64,000 nt of DNA from Rotaria macrura. Its lineage: Eukaryota; Rotifera; Eurotatoria; Philodinida; Philodinidae. The DNA lies in contig OENT01000476.1 of the NCBI GenBank assembly GCA_900239685.1, positions 45,911 to 109,910 on the forward strand, read 5' to 3'. The notes beneath the pieces are model-generated. The model was not told the origin of the DNA and did no database searches. It saw only the letters and a list, made by a program, of their open reading frames with translations. Of this stretch, positions 12,301-25,425 are shown piece by piece. Numbering within the stretch: position 1 is the first letter of the stretch; each line of letters begins with the position of its first letter. The position numbers were made by a program, and so were the translations under genes.

Positions 12301-13592
12301 TCATAGAACACTCAACATTTTCTTTTTGTAGCTTAAATGTAACATGAAATAGCATGCTATTTATATAAGATGCATTAGTTCAAATCTTATCATCTGTGAA
12401 GATGTGGACGTGGGTTCAAAAGTAAATAAAACCACATTCAGTCATATCCTCTCGGATGATCGTAAACTCTCGTGTGGGAGGAAGAATATTTCCTATGGAT
12501 TAGTGAAATATGTTTCATTCGTTTCTGAAAAATACTAAAGATTTAATTTTACATTACATATAATAATCATAAAATGTAAACCTGCATAAGTAAGAAATAT
12601 TGGGTTATGTTGGACCCGGCAATATCCTAATTTCGAATACGGTCTTAATTGTATTCGAGTGAATTCAACAGTATCCGATAGTTGGACATCTTTTGAGATC
12701 AAAGGATATAGATACTTTTTTGATACTCGGATCCTATCGGGTGCCAGATTTCTGAGAGTCCTGCTATTCTATCTCTCTGAAGAAGTTCAATTCGAGATGA
12801 ATTTTTATACACCCAATAGATGTATTCCACAAACAGCCATGTTTGTAAATGAATTATGCGTATACGTCGGATAAATGTACAGGATAGTGAAAAGAGCACC
12901 TGCTGTGTTTTCTTTTGGGTGGATTTGTCATGATTCGACTTCTATTTGTTATTAATAATTGGTTTATCTTGCAATAAAATAAAATCTAAAATTTCTCGTT
13001 ATCTATCCAGCATCGAAAAGACTAAAATAAAAGCCTCAAGTATCCAAAACTAAAGAATACAGGTGGGGGGGAGTGGAAAGATTAGGATCGTGAAACACTG
13101 GAGATCAGTTTTATAAACTGTCGATGTTTTCTTTTTTGTCAATAAAGACACTGGTATTAGAAACTTCGAGGTCATCTTGCTGATTGTGTTTCTTCTTATT
13201 TTTATTAATATATAATGACCATTAATTTGTTGTCAATGTGGCAAGTATGCATTTGGCTGTTGGTGAAACTGGAGTACTATCTTAGTCAATCATCGTAAAT
13301 ATTACATTAGTTGTAGTACTAGAAATTCATTAGAGAATGTAACTTCCTACTGCAATTGTACTTATCATAATTTTACATTGTATCATCAATTATTAAAACG
13401 TTTTCAGTGTGTTCAAAATAAGAAGCGCTCATACTTCTTTCTCACAATCTCATTTATGTGCCACCCATATCCATATCTAAATCATTCATATTCAGATCCT
13501 CACACTCTTAAGTAGGATTGTTGGGTTTTGATCTCGATCTACTTGTTTATTTATTTTTACTTTCATTCTACAAAATAAAACAGTAAGAAATG
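9320..13592. other. Gene-poor stretch of about 4.3 kb
   Basis: Only short open frames (under 75 codons) without recognisable motifs occur here on either strand. The 5' exons of the WDR43-like gene would be expected in this interval on the minus strand but were not recognised. A small nested inverted repeat occurs at 10627-10676 (8-bp outer arms TACGGACG/CGTCCGTA around a GCTCA/TGAGC inner hairpin). Confidence 0.6.
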
Positions 13593-16500
13593 TTATACAT
13601 ATGCTTGACCGAACTGTAATGCTTCCTCATATGCTTCAATGGAACGCTTCAAGATATTACGCATATTGGTTTGCTTATATGGTTCACGCATGTATTGAAC
13701 AAGTTGTGACGAAGGCATTGAACTACTTAAGAGTTGGTCAATTTTTAGTGCACACTGTGTGATGAAGTGGTAATAGCATATTTGAGAAGCAGTATCAACG
13801 ATACGTTTTTGCACAACCTAGAAGAGAAACAATCTTTCGTGAAGATTTCAATGAATATGCAAGTCGAAGTGAGTTAATTGTACAAAACTGTATTTTATTC
13901 GAAGCATAGTCTAAAATTCTATAGAACAGTTATGACAGAATCCTAGTAAACATAATATATTTTTTGTCCTAGGAATAGAAGTTTCCTGTTAATTTATTTC
14001 AAAGTTAAATTTACGCCACATGAAATTGATTTCAGATTCAGCAAACTTTGCTAAACGTAAATTAACTAAGGATACTTAGTACCTATATGATATTTAAGAA
14101 TCAAGTAAAATATTTTACTTTGGAGTAAGCATACAGAGCAATTTGAATATCGATTGCCGCTTGATCTTCATTGGACAAAGCCTCACGTGAAGTTGGCACA
14201 GGTGATGGATCCCGAACTCTATTTTGGTCATCATCTTTCTTTCTTTTTTCTTTCTTTTTATTCACGGTATCCATATAGTAATGATTGAGTGTAAAAACAC
14301 GTCGTTCCATATCGAGTAGTTCTTGGACACGTTGCAGTAGAATTTCTTTGACTTCATTTAATCGTTTCGTGATCATGTCTTTCAGACGTTCCTTCAGACG
14401 AGGATAAGCACTACTAAATGCATGATCAAATAATCGTAGCAAACATTCTGATATGTATTTATGTATAAGCTCCACTAATGCAAGACAATGATTGGGCAAG
14501 TTCTGCAGTTCTTTTCGGAAGAGGCCTACAATAATTTGGTAACTAGGGAAATTCGGTAGAGAAACACCAGCTGCTCGATCAATCTCCCGAAGCACAATTT
14601 GATGGTACTTATGTGAAAAAAAATTCGTAAAACTCTTTCTACATGCCGTTTGAAATGCACGCTGCAATTGGAAAATATGAAAAGCAATGTGGTTTTCGTT
14701 GTTCTCATCGGCCGAACTTGACTCTTCTTCACAATTAGCATCGGCATCATCAGAATCGGTATCGTTCGTGATATCATCTTTTAATTTTTCCAATGTGATA
14801 GGTGATTCGGCAGATTCCATCGATGCAACCTGATCGTACTCGCCTTTTACGTTGTCTTGAATACTTTCCCTAAAGACGTTGATCATGTCTTGAAAATGTT
14901 TCCAGCATTCAACTTCTGTATCCATGGAAGCTGGTATCTTCTTCAGTTGAATCTTTTTCTCAACAACTTGTTTTTTCAATTCTTTGATGATATCTGGAAA
15001 TGTGGAGCGAATACGGTCTTGTTGAATAGTAGCAAGACGTCGAACCAGTTGGTCACTGCCTTTGAATTCGTCCGGAAGGCGCTGAAATGCTTCTGTATGC
15101 TTGATAAAGAACTGCTTTTCGCGAAGCTTCATTTCATCGAATGCTATATTCTGGTCGATTTCGTCTTGATTTCGATTAAGGACTGCAACGCAACCTAATT
15201 GAAGTTCCATCGAACCTGAGCCACGGCCCTGTAATTTTTCTGCAATTCCCTTATCATATTTGTCGATTTTAGAAGCCGCAATCAGCTGCCGTTCACACGA
15301 TGGATCGAAAACTTTTGCAAGTTTCATGGATTCCGACGTAGTGAAATCAACGGAAGCGGGAATGACGTGTAAGACAATCTAAACAAGTCGACTATATTGT
15401 TGATACGGACAAAAAATGCATTCATGTATTTATTGTTGCCTCTTATTAGAATTTCTCATCAGCAAGGAAACTTCCAATTCATTAATCTAACTTTAATTCA
15501 ACAACAGTCTTTTAGCTTGAAATTTTCAGATATAAATCAGATTTCCTAGTCAATGTCGTTGAAATCGATTCCGGAGCCGATTGTTTTCTATTTCAAGTAG
15601 GTTTCTCAATATAACTCGGAGCATAGACAACGAATGTTAAAAAGATAGAAGACTATACAAATATCAGCTTCACACGTGATTAATTATTAACCAACAAGAG
15701 ATTCTCAAAAATTGAATTAAATTTGACGTCATTTATGAAAACAATGATACTTCTGGCATCTAATACACACGTAGTTTCCTTGTAAATAAGGCTACTCTTC
15801 TTTTTCTTGACCTTGCATTTTGATAAAAGGTTTCTTAATTACTTAATCTATGGTTTTTTTCATTGTTTCATTCATGAGTTCATGAAGTGTAAATGTATAA
15901 TGACGTACTCAAATGAATTATACATCAAATTTCATACTATGTCATTTCTACGCTAATCGTCTTCATTTAGAGATTTTTCTACACATAATAATTACTGCAA
16001 AGTCTATAAACAACAACTGTTAATTCTATCTGTGGAAAATTAGCGATCAATTTAATATTTATTTTTCAAAATCTCAAGAATTTTGAATGCATGAAACATT
16101 TTCTGCAGAGACAATTAGGACTAATGTCATAAAATATGTACACTAATTGAGTGTGTCATATTGTCAATAATTGTGTTTCTTTTTTTCCCATTAATATTGT
16201 ACTAGATAGATCAGAGAATAAGAAATGATAGACACGCTTACCGCAGTGGGTGGTTCGATATATTTATTGATTAACTCCAGAATTTGTTCATGAATATTTT
16301 TTGCCTGACCTGGCAATGGATTTCTTGTGATCCCTGGAAGATCAATAAGGGTCAAGTCGTAGAGTATATTATGTTTATACACAGTCAAATAAATAGGATT
16401 TGAACTGACATTGTTCCCGTCACCAGCAATTTCGGACGTCAATCGGCTGACTTCATCGGCAATCATTGTCAAATCATCAAAACGCTTCTCGTTCTTTGAA

Positions 16501-16766
16501 TTGGAACCACTTCGTATAGTCGCATATTCCTTTTCTTGAGCTATTTTCATTCGTAATTCTAATGGACAGCGAGTACAAATATTTTGTGCCCGAGGCAATT
16601 GAATGCCAGATATAGCTTCCAATACAGACGACTTGCCCACAGATTGGTCACCCACAACAACAATTTCAGGTAAATTCACTTTTTCTTCATGCAATATTTC
16701 ACGCATCTTATCAACCGCCGAAAGAAGATCACGAGATTCAGTACTTTTCAGTTGTTCGTTGAGCAT
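13593..16766 (-). CDS. Mx/dynamin-like large GTPase
   Basis: Three exons, 16766-16242, 15378-14119 and 13817-13593, all joined in phase 0, encode about 669 residues, close to the usual 630-700 of Mx proteins. GTPase motifs: P-loop GDQSVGKSS at residues 39-47, switch Thr in CTRCP near 65, DLPG at 142-145, and SKID at 211-214 in place of the usual TKxD. A helical stalk and a C-terminal GTPase effector segment (exon 3) follow; there is no PH or proline-rich domain, which favours Mx or DRP over classical dynamin. Family members hydrolyse GTP and form helical assemblies on membranes or, for vertebrate Mx, on viral nucleoproteins. Oddities: an acidic Asp/Glu/Ser-rich insert near residues 360-390 and a basic NKKKEKRKKDDD loop near 560. 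The 863-nt intron 1 separates the GTPase halves. The role here (antiviral or organelle fission) cannot be read from sequence. Confidence 0.88.
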
Positions 16767-17639
16767 GATGTTGCGTATTGGAAATTGTGATCAATTGCCT
16801 TAGTTTCCGCTCTTACTAATATCTTATCGCTTCTATTTAAATATCATAACAGTGGGAAAAAACCCATGAATATTTGCTCATCATACCAGGACACACAATT
16901 GGTTGCTAGTTAAAAATAAGAGAAATATGTCAAAGGTGTGTGTCGCTGCTCTGCAAGTGGATGCTTGCTCGTATTCATGCAGCATATAATCCGTATTTAC
17001 TATGATTCATCAATAGAGAACAACAAAATCTGCATTCTTTGAAGGATTTGTTTTCATTCTTGCGCGAGAAGAAGGTTCATCTTTTTCCATAATGAATAAA
17101 TTTTGAATACTGCATTCCTGGGCATACAGGGATTATTCGATAGCCGCGAGAAGCGATGCACTTTTATCACCGTATCATTACATTTTAAGGTTTGAGTGTG
17201 TGAGTGAATGAGAAACGTACTTCAGATCGATAGGCTAAGTTTAGAATGCACCAAATTCAACTCGCATGAAATCAAATTTCTATTCATTGTTCAGCTTTTG
17301 TTGCGATGACTAGAATTGCAACTATATTCAACTGGAGCTGTCATTACATTTGAACGAATTCGAACGCAGCTGATATGGCCCTTATATGGGATCGACAAGA
17401 ATCGACATGGATTGGACTGATTTGAGTCATGTTAGAGAGACCCGGGAAGAACTTGAATCTAAAGTAATAGATTAGAACAGACGAATGATACAGTTAAATG
17501 AAATCTTAATACATCATAGGAATTCAAGTGGAAGTATTCAGACTGATGACTGCTCTTCAGTGAGGGGAGGACAAGTAGGGGGATAAAGCAAAGCCCTATT
17601 GTTTTATGATTCAGATTGGTGTATATTCATTTGAAACAT
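16767..17639. other. Non-coding stretch upstream of the Mx-like gene
   Basis: This is the 5' flank of the Mx-like GTPase. No open frame of note and no recognisable promoter motif was seen. Confidence 0.5.
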
Positions 17640-17940
17640 TATGAGGGGAGTTTTACAAAGCCCTTGTATATGATAGCATGAACCACTATACGAAAATACT
17701 TTCATTATATGAAAAAGGTTCCAACAATCTACGAAAAACGTCTGCCTACTAATCACCCTGATCTAGCTACTTCCTACGACAATATCGGTATAGCGCACTC
17801 AGGCATAAGTAACTCATCGACGGTACTTGCGTTCCTAGAAAAGACACTTTCCAATCAATAAAAATCATTTCTATCAGAACATCCTCAAAGAAAACTCGCG
17901 ATGAGTAATATTGACCACATAGAAGAGAAGTTGTAAATGT
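17640..17940 (+). pseudogene. Decayed TPR-repeat (kinesin light chain-like) fragment
   Basis: The reading frames show the bdelloid/kinesin-light-chain TPR signature, KILSLYEK followed after a +1 frame change by YEKRLPTNHPDLATSYDNIG, then a diverged repeat ending LAFLEKTLSNQ and an in-frame TAA, and a further remnant with SEHP. Intact TPR genes of this kind repeat LPxNHPDLAxSYNNIG every 42 residues. Here one frameshift and one internal stop interrupt about two repeats, and no start or upstream exon is visible, so this is a broken copy rather than a gene. TPR arrays mediate protein binding. The neighbours on both sides are unrelated. Confidence 0.7.
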
Positions 17941-17944
17941 TTCG

Positions 17945-20900
17945 TTGTTCATTTCTTTACATTAATAAATTTTTTTCTTTTGACTGTTATTTGATTCATC
18001 GAATATTTTTCACAGATTTCTCTTGTTAATGCTACCAGGTAAAATAATCTTTGTTCGACATGGGTATTTCAGGTGGAATCACGTCAAATTAGTTGCAAAA
18101 TAATGTAAACGGTGTGTATGTACCTACTGAAATGTAAGCAGAGTAGAACTAGGTCTATGAACGTGAAGTGAGCATGACAGTTTTTGCGTATTTTAGTAGT
18201 AGATCCATACCAATACGATATATCCTTATTTTTCAGCTTGAAAAATATGTAAAATAGTAGTTGAAGTTTTTATGGAAAAGAAATGATTAAATATCGCACT
18301 GACTGTGATTGACGCGAAAACGATAACATTAAATAAATAAAAAAACAACCTACAGAAAAGAAACTTTCGAATAATGATATTATTCATTGACATTTGTCTA
18401 CAAAGTAAGCACTTGTAATATCAATGTCAATACCTACATGATATGCAGTTAATATGTGATACCATACTCGATTGATAGAACTTATTGTTATGATGCTAGG
18501 GGAGGTTGTTGTGATGTTAGAAGTAATACGGAAAGTGATCCTAGCTGTGATTGATTAGTTTGATACAAATTCAAGAAACACACAATGTCAGTACCAGATG
18601 ACAGCATATTCGAACTTCTTCCTACAGATAGTGACGGATTGAAGTCCTAGCAGAGGCGAAGGAACAGAAAAAAGTAATCTCTACGGGTATGATAAACGTA
18701 ATAGACAATGTTTCTTTTTCTTTTTCTTTTTGCATCTCTAAGTAGTTTTTCTTTATGGAAAGAGAATAATTGTCTAGAGTAAAGAAGAGTAAATGTAGAA
18801 AACAATCAAGTTAATGTTAATAAAACAACTATAAATATTTAGTTTTTCATTTAAAAAAAATGTTCTGCACTAATTAGATATCAAACCAACTTCGTGTTCT
18901 ATTGATTCATATAAAAATTGTTTCAAAACATTTCCAGCACACACATCGATCTACAAAATATGTATTTTTAGCACAATCTTTCTAGTATATAGATGAAACT
19001 CGTTTAGTTCTGACCAATAATCTCGCTGATGCCACCAAGGTAGATGTAGAATTCTAGTTATTTCTTGTGCATTTTTATATACCCAATTTTTGATTCATTC
19101 AGACTTTCGTTTTCTTGTTGTTTGTTAAACAATGGACAAATCACAGTGTTCTCTGTTGTCCTCAATTAACACTAAGGCATCAATTAAAATTGCTTTCTAT
19201 ATGGACGGTTCGAAAAAGAGTTCATAGGAAAAAAGCCATTCCGTATGCAATGCCTTCACATGAGATAAATGTTTAGTGTCTATCGGACTAGTGGGATATA
19301 TATATACATATATTTACTTATAATCTCAGCAAATTATTTTACTCAGACTGAAGCTGATACTTTTACATTTTCAAAAGAATTTTTCAAGTGTTCTTGAAAA
19401 GAAAACTGTTCGAAAGAATGATTATAAAAAATGTAAGGGTATTTCGAAAATTGATTTAAATTTTTTCCAGGTTTTTATTGATCGCACATGACAAAAAGAT
19501 GAAAAGCTGAATCGTGAAATGACTATTTTTCAAATGCATTTCATTAAAGTTACGGCTATTATTATTGTTTATATTTCTGGTTGAATGGGGAAGACTAGTT
19601 TCTTCATTTTCATACTCCCCATCTAAAATAAAAATCGTTGGTTTAATTTTGTTATAATTCTTAACTAGCTTAACTGTTTCTTCCTGAGAGAATATTGTCA
19701 AAAATCAAGTACTCTCCTTTCAGAATCTATGAAATTGAAGAGGTCTCAGTGAATTATATCAAACTTAGACAGATATCGTGATCATGGCTTGAGTTTGAAG
19801 AGATCGAAGATTTTAATGAGTCATCTTTATTGAATTCGATAAATTCAAGTGAGCCATATCGTGACATCTTGCTTGGAATACTTGCCATATCTAATTTTAT
19901 TTTAGCTTATTAGTTCGCAAACGGATCAGAAACTTTTAAAATTATTTCTCAGAACGATAGATTTTTAATGAACACCTCCGGTTTTTAATAGGCAGTATAG
20001 ATTAAATTTTGAAAGCTTTACATCTTACAGATACATTTTTTAAAAGTTCCAGAAATTTTCATTCACAATAGTTTAAATAACATTTCCATAGGACTAAAAT
20101 TCAAACTCACAATTCGACAATATTAATTTTCTGCAAATATCGGATACAACAGTGAAAATTCAAATGAGTTTCAAATCCCCAGCGAAACAACTCATGATAA
20201 GGAGAAGATTTTCATATATAGTATAGATCTAGTTTTTGAGACTCAAAAGATATATAATACATCTACCCTTTTGTTGCTTTTTTTAAATGCTTTTCTGAGA
20301 AGATAATGATAATCTCACTCGAAATAGAAGTCGTAGCATGTAGATTTTGCAGACAATCCAGAGTCTTATAAAAACAGATCAAGTCGGCTAGTATTTAATG
20401 TATTTCAAAGGAGACTCATATTTTGACTCCTAATGAACCGTTCTTTTTCAGAATTTTGAAAAACTTAATATGTAATTGCGCAAATAAATATAGTATATGA
20501 AATTATAATGAATTTTGAAGAAGAGGATTCATATATGATTGAGCCCATCAATATCTTTCATATTATAAATCTTTGGATTTCTCCAAAGTCATTTCAATAG
20601 TTCACAACAAAATAAAAATCGTCATTGAAATTAAATAATGAAATAAATCCCGCAGTTCAAATTTAAACTCATATTTTTGAGCTCGTTAGTATAAAACTTT
20701 TCTTATCATCCATTTCATAAGTTCCATCTTTGCAATTGTTCTAGTCATCGAGTTTTTGAAGGATGCAAGAATTATGCTGTCGAAATTAAAAGAACATGAA
20801 ATTTTTCAATTTCTAATTAGCCGTCTGTACAATATTGAAAGAAAAACTATAGTTGTCGATGATAAGTATATTGATCCATTGAATCCAACTTGAATGCTGT

Positions 20901-21465
20901 GGTTTAGATTATAAAAAGTTCTGTTGTTGTTTTCTCATGTTGAGTCGTTTCGTTTATTAAAAGAATATCAATTGATATCGCAAAGATTTTAAAAGTATTC
21001 TTAAAAGAATGCCGATTTTAATTTGTTTTGGGTAAATTGAATAATACAACTTACATTTAATCAATTTTTCTTGTTCTGATCTTAGACTTCAAGAGATTTG
21101 AAACTCTTCTACAAGAAAAATCAACCAAAAAAGAACAGAACAGAAGAATTTCATCCTTCTACAACTTTTCGTTTGTATAAATGAGTTTCAGCGAACTTTG
21201 ATTTCAAATAATTATTTTCATCAAATTTCATAGATTTGTAATTGTAAATCTAAAATATCATGAAAAAGTTTTGTAAAATTCATTATCAATACAATTATAT
21301 TCTTTAAGCATAAATAGCAAACAAGAATATGTAAAAAAACACTAATAGAAGAAAGAAAACAGGTACAATATTGTTCATTTGTTAAGAAGAAGCTGAAGAA
21401 CAAGAAGCAAAACAAAAACAAAAATATAATAAAACAAATTCTTACATTCAATAAATTAGGATCAC
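17945..21465. other. Gene-poor stretch of about 3.5 kb
   Basis: I see no coding region I can support. Short open frames such as 19701-19456 on the minus strand have no recognisable motif. AT-rich simple sequence (ATATATATACATATAT near 19300) is present. Confidence 0.5.
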
Positions 21466-21469
21466 AGAT

Positions 21470-23613
21470 TTATGCTTTCTTTTTCGGAGTTTGAGACTTT
21501 TTTTTCTCTTTTTTTGTTATATTTAAGCGCTTACGTATGTGTTCAAAGGACTCTTCATTTAATGTAACATTAACTAATGTAAATAATTTATAAAAAACTA
21601 TACTATGTAATTTATATTGTGTAGTATTTATTCCATCATGATTATAGTTGTATTTCGAATAAAGTATGGTATGCCGATCAGGATTCGCCTTACCCGATGT
21701 GTGATTAAATTTACGAATCATTTTGTAACGTGCTAATTCAATAGGATACCGGGTGATTGTTTTATTTAATTTTCTAACAACACGTAAGTACATGTCATCA
21801 TCCTCACCTCCCCAACCCCAGTAAACTGTTGGATACCCATTAGCACCAGTAAAATCAGATAAACTAAACGCCGTTACGCCACCGAATAAAGTTGAATAGA
21901 GTAATCTATAATTGAATTTATCAACGGCAACTGACCTGAAAAGTCGTAAATTGAATTCGAAAAAATATCGAATAAGATCTTTCAATGAAAGTACTCTTTT
22001 TTTTAATTAAAACGAAACTAGTTTACCATTGAGGATATCTATATTGGTAGATCTTCAGTAAGTTTTGTTACATGCATATACATTTTGATTTCTCAAAAAT
22101 AAAATCAGGCAGAGAATTCTTTCTTAAGAGAGTCTCAGATGGGATTAATTAGATTGATAGGCAATTTCCTGTCAATAGATTTTCTTGTAAATCATTCCAA
22201 TGTGATTCAAAGTTTTATCTTGACTCAGTTCTACTTTAATCATCTATAGAGCAAGTGATGAGGGAAATCTCACTCTTGATTAATAGTTCTTGACTTGAGA
22301 CAATATGTATTATGAAGATTCATGATGTACACATGAATTGAAAAGAATATAGACTATTAGCTAATTAGTATTGAAGTAAGGCACTTCTATATTTGTACTT
22401 TTTTTTTCTAACAACAATCTTTGTCAATCTCACAAGCTTGATCAAGTACTCACAATTTAATTCATTTGTGTACAATAATAGATTAATTATTTTTTATTTC
22501 GTGATATAAGTACATCGAACAGATTGAACATTATTCATAGGATACTATCCTACTGTAGACGTAAATTGGTATAAAAATTTTGAAATATAGTATGGAAATT
22601 AAGTTCCTCAATGTTTCTGAAAGCAATCAGGCCTTTTATTGTAAAACACTGAATAAGATATACGTATTAGACAATAAAAAAAATACAATCTATGCGCGGA
22701 AGCTATTAATCATTTTGCAGATGTCTTTCGCACTAGTAAAAGAAATAGAATATCGATAGAAAGCCTTTTTTATTTGTTTTGAATATGTTGTAGGTGATTT
22801 ATGCATTATAATGTCTTTTACTTGAATATTTACATAATGAAAGATTAACGCTTGGCCTATTTTTACTTACATATGTCTTGGTTTTTCTCCACATTTATAA
22901 ATATTTCTCATATCTTCTGGTAAGAGATCCACATCATGAAAGATAAAGCAGGTAAATGAATACAATTTCATGGCTTCAATGAAACCTACATTAAATAAAG
23001 CAGCCCGATTGAATCGTTCTTGACCGTGTTGATTTACAATAAATATTGTATAATCAAGTTGTTGTTTTTTAAGAAATGGATGAATATTATCAAGAAATAA
23101 TTTTAAATGTACTTCACGATTTCTATAACATATTATAATAGCTAAACGTTGTTCTGTTCGACAAGTTTTCGGCAACCAATGCCCACCAAAATACAAATCA
23201 TTACCGTGATGTTGTTCAATAATGTTAAATGAATAGATTTTATCACTAATTACTACCTTATAAGATGATGAATCATTATTTGATATGGAGAAGTTGCAAA
23301 GAGGTAATGAATCATATATAACAGGATTGGGTTGTGTAAAATTAACTGTAAATGAATAAGAACTACCAAGATAGGGATTTAATTTTTCTATTAATTCATG
23401 AAATGTAGGTGTAGTATCGGGAACGGTCAAATTCTTTACATCATTAATGACATTCTCTCTATTATCTGAACTTTTTTCATATGAAGCTAACGATGGAAAA
23501 TCTGTAATACGTGTTTGTTTCTGTTTTATTTGTAACGTGACAATATAATACAATGCTTGAACAAAAACAAGTGAGCAAATAAATAAAAGTAAAGTACGAC
23601 GATTTTGAAACAT
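21470..23613 (-). CDS. Beta-1,4-galactosyltransferase family glycosyltransferase
   Basis: Two exons, 23613-22871 and 21935-21470, join in phase 2 to restore PRHMSVAVDKFNYR, a hallmark of the B4GALT family, giving about 402 residues. The ATG at 23613 is chosen because the open frame upstream begins only with TTG. Layout: a type II signal anchor at residues 7-27 (LLLFICSLVFVQALYYIV), a stem with several NxS/T sites, then the catalytic domain with CYRNRE, FNRAALFNVGF, the metal-binding DVD (227-229, in HDVDLLPE) and the acceptor-binding WGWGGEDDD (287-295). The enzyme should transfer galactose (or GalNAc, as in some invertebrate members) from UDP-sugar to GlcNAc in the Golgi. The C-terminus ends in a Lys-rich tail. 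All key motifs are intact. Donor sugar and exact subfamily are not resolved. Confidence 0.93.
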
Positions 23614-25189
23614 TGACAAAAATGAATATCAATTAAATTTTTCATGTATACTATAATGTATTTCATTCATTATATTAAAAGAATTGCTTTCCTAGAACAG
23701 AAGAAAAATAAAATAGTACATCTATAAATTTCAATCACTTAAAACAAATTCATAATACAATAAAGGGGAAAGAAAGGTTTTTCTTTGAGTGTATTGACAC
23801 AATTGATTCGTGTCAAGGAGTAAAACTTACTAGAAGGTTTGTCTTTTAGCAAAACACTGATGTAGAAAAATTGAAGGATGAGTTCTAAAATCGCCTTATT
23901 TCTTTTTGACTAATTAACAGATCTGACGTCCATATTAGCTTTATTGCCACACTCACAATATGGTATGCGGTAAAGCTTTAATGACTACTTGCGCTTGAAA
24001 AATTATCACAACTCTGGCGTTGTTTAGCATATCTTTCTTCTTTTTGTGTATTGCAGATTTCTTCTCATCAATGTGATTACTTTTTCTTTCTTCTCTTTCT
24101 TGCTTTCTTTTACATCTTTTATGAAACAGAACGACTAATTCTACACGCAATCGGGCCAACGAAAAAAACACATTTTCTTACCAAAGAAAAATTTACTTAT
24201 GAAGAATAATAATTAACTACCATAGAAAAAAGGCAAACAATAAGACAGAATGAATCAAAATTTCAACAGAATTTTTTTTTTGAAGTATGAGCTCTATTAT
24301 TACAAACCTCATTCATAGAAAAGAAAATAGTTGTATTTCATTTCTTTTCTTTTTGTAAAGAAAAAAAGCATGTGTAACTAGAACATGTTTCTCGTATACT
24401 CATTTTCAGATGCCGTTTGAATTTTCAGATGAGAAGAAAATAAGAAAAATCCATACTCGTTGAATATTATTACCAGATGTTGGTATACGACAAGAAGCTA
24501 ATACACGATGAGTTCGATCTGGATACATTTTTAGTTAAAATTTGATTTTACTCACATAATTATCCTGATTCATATAACTACATGATTTTCCGATGAAGAT
24601 ATTTATTCAGGCCTCGAGATTTTTTAAATATCTATTTCATCTATTGGATTGCTTGTCTATGCAGTGTAACACTTAGCTGATCTAATTTCTAAAAACTTCA
24701 TTTTTTCGAGATGAACAGATCTAAATGTATTTCAGATGCAATCGTTTTTTTTTCGCACCGATGATAAATTTGCTATTTTATTTTAATAATTGGGTTTTGG
24801 CATCGGAAATCGAGTTTCAAAATTTTTGAAGGTCCTATTTTGAATTTGTAAAGCAAGAAAAATGTTCAACAAATATTGAATGACACATCATTCGATACAG
24901 ACTTTGATTGTCCACAAAACGGCCTGTTTAGTTTTTGTTCTCATACCTAAGGGTAACTTCTAAGTTCTTTTACAGCAATTTTCAACTTACTGTACAATTG
25001 ATAAGCTCTCATTTCGATGTTGTAACTTAACTGTTGCAAAAAAAGACACACATACCACAGTAACCAAAATGTATCCAAACAAAACATTTCTGAGCACTTC
25101 AATTGACATAAATTTGGTCAACAAAAAACAGTCTATCAGCGGTAGGTTTGCTTTTTGTATTTCTTTTTATGTGAGTAAAACTAATTTAG
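23614..25189. other. Intergenic stretch upstream of the galactosyltransferase
   Basis: Mostly AT-rich non-coding sequence. A minus-strand frame starting at an ATG near 24522 (MYPDRTHRVLASCRIPTSG, followed by a GTAATA donor-like site) could be a first exon, but no partner exon was found. Confidence 0.35.
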
Positions 25190-25425
25190 GGAAAACCTTT
25201 TCATTTGTTTGAAGACTCACTCGATACTTTACAATCTAGCTGTATAAGCGTTCCATTGGAACAAATATTTTCTGAATCGATGAAAGGTTTGTATACTGTA
25301 CTAAAGCAAAAAGATCTTTTTATATAACAGTGTTATGTTACCAAAAACATTTTCTAGAAGTTAAAACTCCAACCAAAACCATCGAACGACGTTTCAACGA
25401 ACTTTCTCGCTCTACCAATTTGTGA
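25190..25425 (+). CDS. Unrecognised small gene, two 3' exons
   Basis: Two open segments, 25190-25286 and 25358-25425 (stop TGA), sit between good acceptor and donor sites (TTTAG, GTTTGT, TTTTCTAG) and join in phase to give about 54 residues, beginning GKPFHLFEDSLDTL and ending RRFNELSRSTNL. An upstream ATG frame at about 25069 (MYPNKTFLSTSIDIN) ends at a GTAGGT donor but in the wrong phase, so either its border or the first exon is misread. No family is recognised. The composition is protein-like (Ser, Glu, Lys rich; no low-complexity runs), which is why it is listed. Confidence 0.35.
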
